Shown here one piece after another: positions 8,350-17,658 of a DNA stretch of 64,000 bases (the first letter of the stretch is position 1; each line of letters starts with the position of its first letter). The notes beneath the pieces were generated by a model, which saw only the letters and a program-made list of their open reading frames with translations, did not search any database and had not been told where the DNA came from. Where the stretch lies: the NCBI GenBank assembly GCA_016719105.1, contig JADKAQ010000030.1:19325-83324 (forward strand), in the 5' to 3' direction. Position numbers and translations under genes: made by a program. Origin of the DNA: Gemmatimonadota bacterium. GTDB lineage: Bacteria > Gemmatimonadota > Gemmatimonadetes > Gemmatimonadales > Gemmatimonadaceae.

Positions 8350-9693
8350 ATGCCTGCACGCACCATCACCCGCGTCGATGTGTATGACATCCGGTTCCCC
8401 ACCTCCCAGGGACTGGACGGCTCAGACGCGATGAACCCCGACCCCGACTACTCGGCGGCGTACGCCATCCTCCAGACCGACGCCGGCGACGCGATCGAGG
8501 GGCACGGACTCACCTTCACCATCGGTCGCGGCAACGAACTGTGCGTGGCCGCGGTCGAGGCGCTGGCGCCGCTGGTGCGTGGCATGTCGCTGCAGGACAT
8601 CACCGCCGACATGGGGGCGTTCTGGCGGCGGATCACCGGCGACTCGCAGCTGCGCTGGGTGGGGCCGGAGAAGGGGGTGATCCACCTGGCGACGGCGGCG
8701 TTGGTGAATGCCGTCTGGGACCTATGGGCCAAGGTCGAAGGGAAGCCGCTGTGGAAGCTCCTCGCCGACCTGTCGCCCGAGGAGGTCGTGCGGTGCATCG
8801 ACTTCCGCTACATCACCGACGCCCTCACGCCAGACGAAGCGCTGGAGATCCTGCGGCGCCACCACGCCACGCGCGGCGAGCGCGAGGCGGAACTCGCGCG
8901 CGAGGGCTATCCGGCCTACACGACCTCTGCCGGATGGTTGGGCTATCCCGACGAGAAGATCCGCCAGCTCTGCCGCGACGGCATCGCCGAAGGATGGTCG
9001 CACTTCAAGATCAAGGTCGGGCGTGACCTGGCCGACGACGTGCGACGCTCGGCGATCATCCGCGAGGTCATCGGCCCCGAGCGCAAGCTGATGATGGACG
9101 CCAACCAGGTATGGGACGTCGGCGAGGCGATCGCATCGATGAAGGTACTGGCGCAGTTCGATCCGTGGTGGATCGAGGAGCCCACGTCACCGGACGACGT
9201 GCTGGGTCATGCGGCGATTGCCCGCGCGGTCGCACCCATTGGCGTGGCGACGGGCGAGCACTGCCAGAATCGCGTCGTCTTCAAGCAACTCATGCAGGCG
9301 GAGGCGATTCGGTTCTGCCAGGTCGACGCGTGCCGCCTGGGCGGCGTGAACGAGGTGCTGGCGGTGTTGCTCCTGGCGGCCAAGTTCGGGATTCCGGTCT
9401 GCCCCCACGCCGGCGGCGTGGGGCTGTGCGAGTACGTGCAACACCTCGCGATCTTCGACTACCTGTGCGTGAGCGCTTCGCTCGACGATCGCATCGTCGA
9501 GTATGTCGATCACCTGCACGAGCACTTCGTCGACCCGGTGGTGATGCGCCACGGACGCTACCTCCCGCCGACCGCACCGGGGTACAGCATCACGATGAAG
9601 GCGGCGAGCCTGGCCGAGCACGCCTATCCCGATGGCGGCGTGTGGCGAGAACGCGCGCGGGCGTCAGGCGCCCGCGCAGGGGGTGCGTCATGA
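8350..9693 (+). CDS. fucD: L-fuconate dehydratase (enolase superfamily)
   Basis: The 447-residue protein is a close match, from memory, to Xanthomonas FucD and human ENOSF1. Shared stretches include DVYDIRFPTSQGLDGSDAMN, PDYSAAYAIL, GHGLTFTIGRGNE and LRWVGPEKGVIHLATAA. Catalytic residues line up with those of FucD: the KxK pair K220/K222, metal ligands D250, E276 and E303, and the base H353 in CPHAGGVGLCE. The reaction is dehydration of L-fuconate to 2-keto-3-deoxy-L-fuconate. The ATG lies 42 bases after the SDR stop, and the stop overlaps the next ATG by 4 bases. This gene anchors the operon's substrate assignment; related acid sugars such as D-arabinonate remain possible. Confidence 0.93.
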   Translation: MPARTITRVDVYDIRFPTSQGLDGSDAMNPDPDYSAAYAILQTDAGDAIEGHGLTFTIGRGNELCVAAVEALAPLVRGMSLQDITADMGAFWRRITGDSQLRWVGPEKGVIHLATAALVNAVWDLWAKVEGKPLWKLLADLSPEEVVRCIDFRYITDALTPDEALEILRRHHATRGEREAELAREGYPAYTTSAGWLGYPDEKIRQLCRDGIAEGWSHFKIKVGRDLADDVRRSAIIREVIGPERKLMMDANQVWDVGEAIASMKVLAQFDPWWIEEPTSPDDVLGHAAIARAVAPIGVATGEHCQNRVVFKQLMQAEAIRFCQVDACRLGGVNEVLAVLLLAAKFGIPVCPHAGGVGLCEYVQHLAIFDYLCVSASLDDRIVEYVDHLHEHFVDPVVMRHGRYLPPTAPGYSITMKAASLAEHAYPDGGVWRERARASGARAGGAS

Positions 9694-10844
9694 ACAACGC
9701 CACGATGAAGGCGGCGGTGCTCATCGACGTGAATCGTTTCGAGGTGCGCGACGTGCCGCGCATCCCTCCCGCGCCGCACGAAGTGCTGGTACGCGTGCAG
9801 GCGGTGGGGCTCTGCGGGACGGACATTCACATCGTCGCGGGGCACGCCAACTACAATGCCGACGAGCACGGGCGCCCGCGCCCGCTGACGGAGGCCCCGC
9901 AGATCCTCGGACACGAGATCGCCGGCGTCGTGGCGGAGTGTGGGAGCGCGGTGCGTGACCTGGCGCCGGGCGACCGGGTGGTCGTGGATCAGGGGCGTTG
10001 CTGCGTGAGCGAGGGGCGCGATCCGCGCTGTGAGTACTGCCTCACCGGCGACTCGCACCAGTGCGAGTCGTACCGCGAGCACGGGATCACCGGGCTCCCC
10101 GGCGGGTTTGCCGAGTACGTGACGGTTCCGGCGGTCAATGCGGTGCGTATGCGCGGGGCGATCGCTCCCGATCTCGCCGCGCTCGCCGAACCGCTGGGGT
10201 GCGTGCTGCACGCGACCGATTGCGTCGCGCGCGCGACGTCTCGTTATGCGATCGGCGCGGCGGGCGATCGCGCGGTGCGCACGATCCTCGTGTGCGGCGG
10301 CGGACCGGCAGGGCTGCTCTTCGTACAGTACCTCCGCCGCGTGGCCGGCTTCGACGGACGGCTGATCGTGAGCGAACCGAGTGCCGTGCGCCGCGCGCTC
10401 GCCGAACGGTTCGGCGCCGAGACGATCGATCCCGTCGCCGCCGACCTCGAGGAGGAGGTGCGCGCGCGTACGGGGGGGCGCCGGGCGGAGCTGCTGATCG
10501 AAGCGTCGGGCGCCGGCGGGATATTCGCCCTCATCCCTGGGCTCGTGCGCAAGCAGTCGACGATCCTGCTCTACGGACACGGCCACGCGGGGGATGATCT
10601 CAGTGTGCTCAACCAGGTGCAATTCATGGAGCCGACGCTCGTCTCGCCGGTGGGTGCGTCTGGCGGGCATGCCGCCGATGGGCGTCCCCTGACGTACGTG
10701 CGGGCGTTGCAGCTGCTGGAGGACGGCGTGATCGACGTTGCGCCGATCGTGACTCACCGATATTCGTCGCTGGAGGCGCTGCCAGCGGTGTTCGCCGGCG
10801 CCTACCGGCACCCAGACTTCGTGAAGGGAGTTCTCACGTTATGA
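9690..10844 (+). CDS. Zinc-dependent medium-chain dehydrogenase of the fucose operon
   Basis: 384 residues from the ATG overlapping the fucD stop; the frame is open upstream, but only antiparallel to conserved FucD codons. Zinc-site residues of MDR enzymes are visible: C42 in GLCGTDIH, H75-E76 in GHEIAG, and a cysteine-rich lobe (CCVSEGRDPRCEYC...HQC) resembling the structural zinc site. A Rossmann motif follows (CGGGPAGLLF). Relatives act on sugars, polyols and L-threonine. The pathway needs an L-fucose-oxidising enzyme and no other candidate is encoded here, so this may be a non-canonical L-fucose dehydrogenase. That assignment is inference. Its stop overlaps the binding-protein ATG by 4 bases. 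Confidence 0.8.
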   Translation: MNNATMKAAVLIDVNRFEVRDVPRIPPAPHEVLVRVQAVGLCGTDIHIVAGHANYNADEHGRPRPLTEAPQILGHEIAGVVAECGSAVRDLAPGDRVVVDQGRCCVSEGRDPRCEYCLTGDSHQCESYREHGITGLPGGFAEYVTVPAVNAVRMRGAIAPDLAALAEPLGCVLHATDCVARATSRYAIGAAGDRAVRTILVCGGGPAGLLFVQYLRRVAGFDGRLIVSEPSAVRRALAERFGAETIDPVAADLEEEVRARTGGRRAELLIEASGAGGIFALIPGLVRKQSTILLYGHGHAGDDLSVLNQVQFMEPTLVSPVGASGGHAADGRPLTYVRALQLLEDGVIDVAPIVTHRYSSLEALPAVFAGAYRHPDFVKGVLTL

Positions 10845-11893
10845 GCCACATGCCGTTCCGTCACGCCGGGCGTTTCGCGCTCGCCGCACGAGTGCTCCTC
10901 GCCGCCGTTTCCCTGGCCGCGTGCGGTGGCGGTGGAGGCGGGGGCGAACAGTCGGCGGTCACGGGCACCACCAAGCGGCTGACGATCGCCGTGATCCCGA
11001 AAGGGACGACGCACGAGTTCTGGAAGGCGATTCATGCGGGGGCCGAGCAGGCGGGGCAGGAACTGGCCGCCGCCGGGGACACCGTCACGCTCATCTGGAA
11101 GGGGCCGCTCCGCGAGGACGATCGCGACCAGCAGGTGCAAGTCGTGGAAGGGTTCACCTCGCAGCACGTCGACGGGATGGTCCTGGCCTCGCTCGACGTG
11201 CGCGCGCTGTCGCGTCCGGTCGAGGAAGCGCAGGCGGCCGGCGTTCCGACCGTCATCATCGACTCCGGGCTCGAGAGCGACGCGATCGTGAGCTACGTCG
11301 CGACCGACAACACGAAAGGGGGCGAACTCGCCGCCGACCGACTCGGCGAACTGCTGGGCGGCAAGGGCAAGGTGCTCGTCCTGCGCCTCCAGGAAGGCTC
11401 GGCGAGTACCACGGCGCGTGAGGATGGATTCCTGGCGCAGCTGGCGGCGAAGTACCCCGGGATCACCGTGGTGTCGTCCAATCAGTACGCGGGGGCGACG
11501 CGCGAGACGGCCAAGCAGGCATCGGAGAACCTGCTCAATCGCTTTGGAGGCGACCTGCAGGGGATCTTCACCGCCAACGAATCGTCGACGGTCGGGATGC
11601 TGCTCGCCCTGCAGGACATCGGCAAGGCGGGGAAGATCCGCTTCGTCGGCTTCGACGCGACGCAGGTCCTCATCGATGCCATGAAGGCGGGGCAGCTCGA
11701 CGGGATCGCCGTGCAGAACCCGATGCGCATGGGCTACCTGGGCGTGAAGACGATGGTCGCGCACCTAAGGCAGCAGCCGTTCGAGAAGAAGATCGACACC
11801 GGGGTCACGATGGTGACGCCTGAGACGCTCGACCGGCCCGAGGTGCAGGACATCATCCACCCACCGATCGACAAGTACCTCAAGGGGAGCTGA
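10841..11893 (+). CDS. Ribose-type ABC transporter sugar-binding lipoprotein (probable L-fucose)
   Basis: The 350-residue product has a lipoprotein signal peptide with lipobox SLAAC (Cys28) followed by a glycine-rich linker. The periplasmic-binding fold of type I (RbsB-like) starts at LTIAVIPKGTTHEFWKAIHAG, with later landmarks DNTKGGELAAD, GIFTANESSTVGM and VGFDATQVLIDAMKAGQLDG. It captures a sugar in the periplasm and delivers it to the permease encoded at the head of the operon. The ATG overlaps the dehydrogenase stop, and the ATPase gene begins 8 bases after its own stop. Ligand identity (L-fucose) is inferred from the linked catabolic genes. Confidence 0.88.
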   Translation: MSHMPFRHAGRFALAARVLLAAVSLAACGGGGGGGEQSAVTGTTKRLTIAVIPKGTTHEFWKAIHAGAEQAGQELAAAGDTVTLIWKGPLREDDRDQQVQVVEGFTSQHVDGMVLASLDVRALSRPVEEAQAAGVPTVIIDSGLESDAIVSYVATDNTKGGELAADRLGELLGGKGKVLVLRLQEGSASTTAREDGFLAQLAAKYPGITVVSSNQYAGATRETAKQASENLLNRFGGDLQGIFTANESSTVGMLLALQDIGKAGKIRFVGFDATQVLIDAMKAGQLDGIAVQNPMRMGYLGVKTMVAHLRQQPFEKKIDTGVTMVTPETLDRPEVQDIIHPPIDKYLKGS

Positions 11894-11901
11894 GCGAGCG
11901 C

Positions 11902-13434
11902 GTGCACGCCGCGTCGACGATGGCCGACCGGGGGCGAACTGGCGACGGATTGCGCGTGACGGGAATCGTCAGGCGCTTCGGGGCCACGCTCGCGCTCGAC
12001 GGCGTCGATGTGCAGGTGCGCCCGGGCGAGGTGCACGCGCTGATTGGAGAGAACGGGGCCGGAAAGAGCACGTTGATGGGGGTGCTGGCGGGGGCGCTTC
12101 GTGCCGACGCCGGGACGCTCACGCTCGACGGGGCGCCGTACGCGCCCGCGAACCCGCTCGATGCACGGCGCAGCGGGGTGGCGCTCATTCACCAGGAGCT
12201 GTCGCTCTGCCCGCATCTCACGGTGGCGGAGAACATCCTGTTAGGCGGCGAATCGTCGCGCTGGGGATGGATCGACGCTCGCGCCTCGCGTGCGCGCGCG
12301 CGTGCCCTGCTCGAGGAACTCCCGCACCCCGAGATCCACCCCGATCGCCCCCTGCGCGAGCTGAGCCTCCCGGCGCGCCAGATCGTCGAGATCTGCCGGG
12401 CGTTGGCGGCCGATGCGCGTGTCCTCCTCATGGACGAGCCCACCAGTTCGTTGCAGGGCGGCGACGTCGAGCATCTCTTCGCACTCATTCGACGGCTCAA
12501 GGCGCGCGGGGTGGCCATTCTCTACATCTCGCACTTCCTCGAGGAGGTGCGGCGCATCGCCGACCGGTACACCGTGCTTCGCGACGGACGCAGCGTGGCC
12601 ACCGGCGCGATCGTCGATACCGACAACGACGCGCTCGTCGCGGCGATGGTGGGGCGCACCGCGCGCGGGCTCTACCCGGTGCGCGCCGGAACTGCCGCGG
12701 GCGAGGTCGCGCTCGCGGTGAACGGCCTCGCCTCGCCGCCCAAGCTGCACGAGGCGACCTTCACCCTGCGACGCGGCGAGATACTCGGCATCGCGGGCTT
12801 GTTAGGCTCCGGGCGCACGGAGTTGCTGCGCACACTGTATGGCCTCGATCGTGCCGCGCGCGGGACCATCGACGTCGACGGGCGCGCCATCACGGGGGCG
12901 ACGACCGCCGCGCGTGTGCGTGCTGGTGTCGGGTACGTGAGCGAGGACCGGAAGGGCGAAGGGCTGTCCGTCACGCGGTCGATCGCCGACAACGTCTGTG
13001 CCACGCGGCCCGAGCGGCGCGTGGAGGCGCTTGGCATCCTCGACCTGCCGCGCATGGCGGAGCGCAGCCGCCACTGGATGCGCGAACTGCACGTGCGGGC
13101 GCGATCGCCATGGCAGCGGGTGACCGCGCTCTCGGGCGGCAACCAGCAGAAGGTGGCGATCGCTCGCTTGCTGCACGGCGAGGCCCGCGTCCTGTTGCTC
13201 GACGAACCGACGCGCGGGATCGACATCGGGGCCAAGGCCGAGGTCTACGACGTGATCGCGCGGCAGGCGGCCGCAGGGTGTGCGGTGTTGCTCGTCAGTT
13301 CCGACCTGCCGGAGCTGTTTGGCATGTGCGACCGCTTGGCGGTGATGTGCCGCGGCCGGTTGAGCGAGGCGCGCCCCGTCGGCGCGTGGACGGCAGAGTC
13401 GGTGCTCGCGACGGCGATTGGCGACTCGACGTGA
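11902..13434 (+). CDS. Ribose-type ABC transporter ATPase with two nucleotide-binding domains
   Basis: 510 residues from GTG 11902; an in-frame ATG at 11920 is an alternative. This is the duplicated ATPase of RbsA/MglA type. The first domain has Walker A GENGAGKST (K55) and Walker B VLLMDEPTSSL, with a degenerate signature LSLPARQ. The second has a degenerate Walker A (GLLGSGRTEL) but an intact signature LSGGNQQ (about residues 410-416) and Walker B VLLLDEPTRGID. This asymmetry is normal for sugar importers of the family. It completes the transporter whose permease and binding protein are in the same operon. Confidence 0.9.
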   Translation: MHAASTMADRGRTGDGLRVTGIVRRFGATLALDGVDVQVRPGEVHALIGENGAGKSTLMGVLAGALRADAGTLTLDGAPYAPANPLDARRSGVALIHQELSLCPHLTVAENILLGGESSRWGWIDARASRARARALLEELPHPEIHPDRPLRELSLPARQIVEICRALAADARVLLMDEPTSSLQGGDVEHLFALIRRLKARGVAILYISHFLEEVRRIADRYTVLRDGRSVATGAIVDTDNDALVAAMVGRTARGLYPVRAGTAAGEVALAVNGLASPPKLHEATFTLRRGEILGIAGLLGSGRTELLRTLYGLDRAARGTIDVDGRAITGATTAARVRAGVGYVSEDRKGEGLSVTRSIADNVCATRPERRVEALGILDLPRMAERSRHWMRELHVRARSPWQRVTALSGGNQQKVAIARLLHGEARVLLLDEPTRGIDIGAKAEVYDVIARQAAAGCAVLLVSSDLPELFGMCDRLAVMCRGRLSEARPVGAWTAESVLATAIGDST

Positions 13435-13483
13435 GCCGGCGGTCGAACGGCGCCGTTTCATTCCCCATCGAACGGAGACTTCC

Positions 13484-13590
13484 ATGATCGCGCGACTCCT
13501 GCGAACCCCCACGTGTGCGCTGGCGGCGTGTCTCCTCCCCGCTTCGGCGCTGTTGTCGCAGCCAGGGTACACGGGGTGGGCGCCGCGGCG
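13484..13590 (+). CDS. Start of an exported protein, rest lost in corrupted sequence
   Basis: An ATG at 13484, preceded by a GGAG-like ribosome binding site (near 13473), opens a convincing signal peptide: basic start MIARLLR, a hydrophobic stretch and SALLSQ near residue 26. It lies 50 bases after the ATPase gene and is probably the last gene of the fucose operon. After about 35 residues the sequence turns into G/C homopolymers and no protein can be read. The product is unknown. An exported fucosidase, sugar lyase or other hydrolase would fit the context, but that is a guess. Confidence 0.5.
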
Positions 13591-14640
13591 GGGGGCGGGG
13601 GGGGCGGGGGGGGGTGCCGCCGCCCGCCCCCCGGGCGCGGCCCCCCCCCCCCCCCCCCCCCCGCGGGCCACGCCCCGGGGGGGGCGCGCCCGGGCGGCGG
13701 GGGCGGGGGAGAAGACCACCCCGACCCAGCGCCGGGACCGCCGCCCGCGGGGGGGCCGCCACGGGGGGCGAAAGCGCCCGCCAAGCGGACGCCCACGCCG
13801 CCCGCCCCCCACCCCCCCCCGGGCGGGGCGGCCCGGCCGGAGGGGGGGGGGGCCAAAGGCCCCCCCCCCGCAGCCGGCCGGCCCCACCCCCGCACCCCCC
13901 CCGGCCCCGCGGGGCCCCGCCGGGGGGCCCCGGAGGGGGGAGCGCCCCCCGCACACCCCCCCCCAGGAGAGGACCGCGCACGGACAGCAGCCCAAGGGGC
14001 CCCGCCCCCGGGAGGGGGCGTGGGCGGGAGCGGGACACGCCGGAAGAGGGACAGCCGCGCCCCGACGGGCCCCCCCGCCAGACGGCCCGGCAGCAGCCGG
14101 CGGCGCCCCCCCCCGCGCCCACCGGGAAACGCCCACCGCGGGCCCGGCCCGGCCGGGGACCCGAGGACCCCCGGGGCCCACCCCGGCCGGAACAGCGCCG
14201 GCGAGAGGACGGCCCCCCCCCGGCGACCCCCGGGACGGGGGAGGGGACGGGGGGGGCCGCCGGCGCCCCGCCCACCCGCACGCGCCCGCGCGAGCGCACG
14301 CGCGGGCCCCCGCCCCCCGCGGGCGCGCGGCCCGAGCCCGCCCCACCCCCCCCCCCCCCCGGGCCCCACGCCCCAGGGCGCGAGCCGGCCGGGGGCGGGG
14401 CACGGGGGGGGGGGCCGGGGGGGGGGGCCGGGGGAGACCGGGGGGGGGCCCGGGGCGGGCCCCGCGGCCCGCCCCGCGGGGCGCCCACGGGGGGGGGGGG
14501 GCAGACCCCCCGCCAGCCCCGCCGGGCGGCCCCCCCCGCGCACGCGGGCCAGCCGGCCCCCCCCCCCGCGCGGGGGGCGGGGGCCGGCGGGGCGCCGGGG
14601 GGGGCCCTCGCGGCCCGGCGCCCCGGCCCCTTCGACGGGG
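13590..14640. other. About 1 kb of G/C homopolymer sequence almost without T (probable artefact)
   Basis: From about 13,590 to 14,640 the plus strand consists of runs of G and C with scattered A. Between roughly 13,620 and 14,600 I find only one T. Because every stop codon and every stop complement contains T on one strand, a T-free stretch has no stops in any of the six frames, so the long open frames across it are not coding evidence. The flanks return abruptly to normal composition and to real genes. The likely cause is low-quality consensus or a mis-filled gap, so the true length and content here are unknown. Confidence 0.8.
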
Positions 14641-14662
14641 CCGGCGGGGCGTCCCCGTGGCG

Positions 14663-16330
14663 TCACCCCTCCCGATCAAACCGGACGTTCCTCGCGCGCC
14701 CGGCGAACGCCCGCAGCCCGGTCACCTTCCCCCCCGCGTCGCGCACGAAGCGCAGCGTCGCCCCGCCGACACGGAAACCATCCGCGTAGAACGGGATGAG
14801 CGCCAACTCGTCGTCCGTCGAGATACGGGCCCGCAGGTTCGCGCCGTCCAGGCGGATCACGATCCGCGAATCGAGTTCCGGTGAGCGGAACGTGCCGGCA
14901 TAGTCGCCTAACGGTATCGAGGCAGCCGCCGGGGGCGGCGACGCGACCATCTCGGTGAGGTCGCCATCGGGGGACTCGATGCGGAGCGCGGTGGCCTTGG
15001 CACCGGCCGGTGTGAAGGTCAGCTTCATCCCGGTTCCGGCGATGTAGCGTCCGGGCGCGCCGTCGCTCCGGAGAGAGTCGGCCGAGGGGCCGATGACGCG
15101 TGCATACTCGCCGACGCTGCTGATGGAAAGCCAGTCGTCGGTGCGCGGATCACGGTACGGCCCGACGATCAGCCCGCGTTCGGCCGCGGCAATCGGCGCC
15201 GGGGCCCCGCGCGCCGGCGCGGTCCGCGGTACCACCAGGGCCGCCACCTGCCGCCCCAGCTGCACGGCGTTGGCCGGTGCGGCGTTGCACCAGACGGCGA
15301 CCGATGCCTTGGCCTCGGGATAGCGCGCCAGGAAGGTGCGATAGCCCGCGGTGGAGCCGGAGTGTGACACCTCGCGCACCCCCGCGGTCCACGGACTGAC
15401 CTGCAGGCCCAGCGCGTAGGTGAGCGCGCGCCCGTCGTTCAGCGTCATCCGCGTCTCGAGGAGGCGCGTCAGTTCGGGCTTGCCCAGCAGTCCGTCGGTG
15501 AGCGCGTCGTTCCACTTGAGGAGGTCGTCGAGCGACGACAGCAACCCGCCGTTGCCGTGCACCATGGTGAACGGCATGTCCTGCACCCACGCCCCGCGCT
15601 CGAAGGCGTACGCCGTGGCACGCCCCGGGACAACTCGGCGATAATCATCGCGCCACTGCGTGTGTCGCATGCCTAACGGCTTGAACAGGCGCTCCTCGGA
15701 GAACCTGGCGAAGGGCATCCCGCTCACGCGTGCGACGATATGCGTCGCCAGCACGTAGCCGGTGTTGCTGTACAGGTACTCGCTGCCGGGAGCGAAGTTG
15801 AGCTCGCGCTGCCGCTTCACCAGGTCGAGGATCAGCGCGTTGGTATGCACCTCCTCGCCAGGGCCGCGCCCCATGAGGACGAGCAGCGCCCATTGGTCGC
15901 GCAGCCCGCTGGTCATGGTCAGGATGTTGCGGATGGTGATCGGGCGCCCGAAGTCAGGGAGCTCGGGGAGGTACTTCCGGATGTCGTCGTCGAGCGAGAG
16001 CTTCCCCTCCAGCTGCAACAACGCCACCGCCGCGGCGGTGAACTGCTTGGCCACCGATCCCGATTCGGAGATCGACTCGCCGGTGAGCGGGACCCGGTAC
16101 TCCAGATTGGCCATCCCGTACCCCCGCTTGAAGACCGCCGCCCCGTTTCGCCCGACGCCCACGATGCACCCCGGGGTGGTCGAATCGAAGCGCGCGAAGA
16201 GCTGGTCGATGCGACGGACCGTCGAGTCGGGGAGCGACTGCGCGGTCGCGGCGATAGGGGCCAGCGTCGCCAGTGAAGCGACGACGGCGATGCAGGTGGC
16301 AACGAGCGAGGGAGTGGGGCGCGGGCGCAT
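14663..16330 (-). CDS. Exported class C beta-lactamase-family serine hydrolase
   Basis: 555 residues from the ATG at 16330. An upstream frame adds 15 residues, but this start gives a clean signal peptide ending near AATAQ. The penicillin-binding/beta-lactamase motifs are S92-V-A-K95, Y187-S-N189 and H323-S-G325 (the KTG-box position). The remaining 200 residues form a C-terminal beta-rich domain common in such hydrolases. The family includes esterases, D-aminopeptidases and beta-lactamases, and resistance should not be assumed. The stop lies just outside the corrupted G/C block, so the gene appears complete. Confidence 0.85.
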   Translation of the reverse strand: MRPRPTPSLVATCIAVVASLATLAPIAATAQSLPDSTVRRIDQLFARFDSTTPGCIVGVGRNGAAVFKRGYGMANLEYRVPLTGESISESGSVAKQFTAAAVALLQLEGKLSLDDDIRKYLPELPDFGRPITIRNILTMTSGLRDQWALLVLMGRGPGEEVHTNALILDLVKRQRELNFAPGSEYLYSNTGYVLATHIVARVSGMPFARFSEERLFKPLGMRHTQWRDDYRRVVPGRATAYAFERGAWVQDMPFTMVHGNGGLLSSLDDLLKWNDALTDGLLGKPELTRLLETRMTLNDGRALTYALGLQVSPWTAGVREVSHSGSTAGYRTFLARYPEAKASVAVWCNAAPANAVQLGRQVAALVVPRTAPARGAPAPIAAAERGLIVGPYRDPRTDDWLSISSVGEYARVIGPSADSLRSDGAPGRYIAGTGMKLTFTPAGAKATALRIESPDGDLTEMVASPPPAAASIPLGDYAGTFRSPELDSRIVIRLDGANLRARISTDDELALIPFYADGFRVGGATLRFVRDAGGKVTGLRAFAGRARNVRFDREG

Positions 16331-16584
16331 GGCGGGCGATGGCGCGAGGGTGGTGGGGCGGGCGAGACGTGGCAAACTGCACGGCGATCCCTACGTTCGC
16401 TTCCGATCCGACGATTCGTCAGTGGTACCTCCGACGCCGTGCACTTCGTGACGGCGACCGGTCCCGCCGGGGCAGCGCGGGACTGTTCCCATGCGTAGTA
16501 TTTCGCGCCGACATGCTGCTTCCCGCCGGACGTCTACGGCACGCCGTCGGCACGCACACCAGACGCACACCTCGGAGACCTGAG

Positions 16585-17571
16585 ATGCTCAACCGTCGCG
16601 CGTGGTTCCGATCGGCCGCGGGAAGCGGCGCAGCGCTCGCCCTCGCCCCTCGCCTGCTGCAGGCGCTGGAGCCGTTGCTGTCCCCGCTGCAGGGGACGCT
16701 CCTCAAGAAGGCGATTCCGGCGACCGGAGAACTGCTCCCCGTCATCGGGCTCGGGAGTTCGGCCACCTTTGCCAGCGTGGCCCGGAGCGAAGAGGTCAGC
16801 GCGCTCAAGGAGGTCTTTCGTGCGATGGTCGATCGCGGCGCGACGCTCTTTGATACGGCGCCGAGCTACGGCGCCTCTGAACAGGTGGCCGGCCAGATCG
16901 TGAACGAGTTGGGGATCGCCGACAAGATGTTCTGGGCGACGAAGCTCAACGCCGCCGGACGTGGCGCGGGGGCAACGACCGACCCGGCGGCAGCGCGCGC
17001 CCAGGTCGAGCGCTCCTTCGAACTGCTCAAGCGCCCGAAGATCGACCTGATCCAGGTCCACAACATGTCCGACGTCCCCACGCACCTGGGCATCCTCAAG
17101 GACTACAAGAAGCAGGGGCGCGTGCGCTACATCGGCGTGACGACGACCTTCGAGCCACAGTACCCGGGGCTCATCGAGGTGATGCGCAACGAGCCGCTCG
17201 ACTTCATCGGCATCGACTACGCGGCCGACAACCGGCAGGTGGAGGAGGTCATCCTCCCGCTGGCGCAGGAGCGCAAGATCGCCGTGCTCGCCTATGCGCC
17301 GTTCGGCCGCACCTCGCTCTTCCGTCGCATCGGCGACCGACCGCTCCCCGACTGGGCCGCCGGTTTCGACGCCACCACGTGGGCCCAGCTCCTGCTCAAG
17401 TTCGTCATCTCGCACCCGGCGATCACCGCGGTGACGCCGGCCACGAGCCAGGCCCGGCACATGCTCGACAACATCGGCGGCGGCGTGGGTCGCCTCCCCG
17501 ATGCCGCAACACGGCAGCGCATCATCGAGTTTGTCGATGCACTTCCGCCGGCACCGCCGCGCGGCCGTTAG
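16585..17571 (+). CDS. Tat-exported aldo/keto reductase
   Basis: 328 residues from ATG 16585, preceded by GGAG. The N-terminus MLNRRAWFRSAAGSGAALAL looks like a twin-arginine signal, implying export of a folded, cofactor-loaded enzyme. The AKR catalytic tetrad is complete: D90, Y95, K120 and H158. The barrel continues through VRYIGVTT and ends in a helix (RQRIIEFVDAL). Substrate is unknown. The stop codon TAG is formed by the recurring word GTTAGG. A 17-bp direct repeat (CCGGCACCGCCGCGCGG) lies at about 17,549 and again at about 17,587, just beyond the stop. Confidence 0.82.
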   Translation: MLNRRAWFRSAAGSGAALALAPRLLQALEPLLSPLQGTLLKKAIPATGELLPVIGLGSSATFASVARSEEVSALKEVFRAMVDRGATLFDTAPSYGASEQVAGQIVNELGIADKMFWATKLNAAGRGAGATTDPAAARAQVERSFELLKRPKIDLIQVHNMSDVPTHLGILKDYKKQGRVRYIGVTTTFEPQYPGLIEVMRNEPLDFIGIDYAADNRQVEEVILPLAQERKIAVLAYAPFGRTSLFRRIGDRPLPDWAAGFDATTWAQLLLKFVISHPAITAVTPATSQARHMLDNIGGGVGRLPDAATRQRIIEFVDALPPAPPRGR

Positions 17572-17658
17572 GCACCACGCGGCGGGCCGGCACCGCCGCG
17601 CGGTGGGTCGGCCCCCCTCCCGCCGTATCGCCCCCCTCACGAACACTCGGGACCAGAC

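Noticed and set aside
13458..14884. Several 400-600 codon open frames on both strands across the G/C block
   Set aside because: A T-free stretch cannot contain stop codons in any frame; the translations are Gly/Pro/Arg/Ala low-complexity and no domain is visible.
14663..16330. Antibiotic-resistance beta-lactamase
   Set aside because: The SxxK and YxN motifs fit the wide serine-hydrolase family; the long C-terminal domain argues for an esterase or peptidase rather than AmpC.
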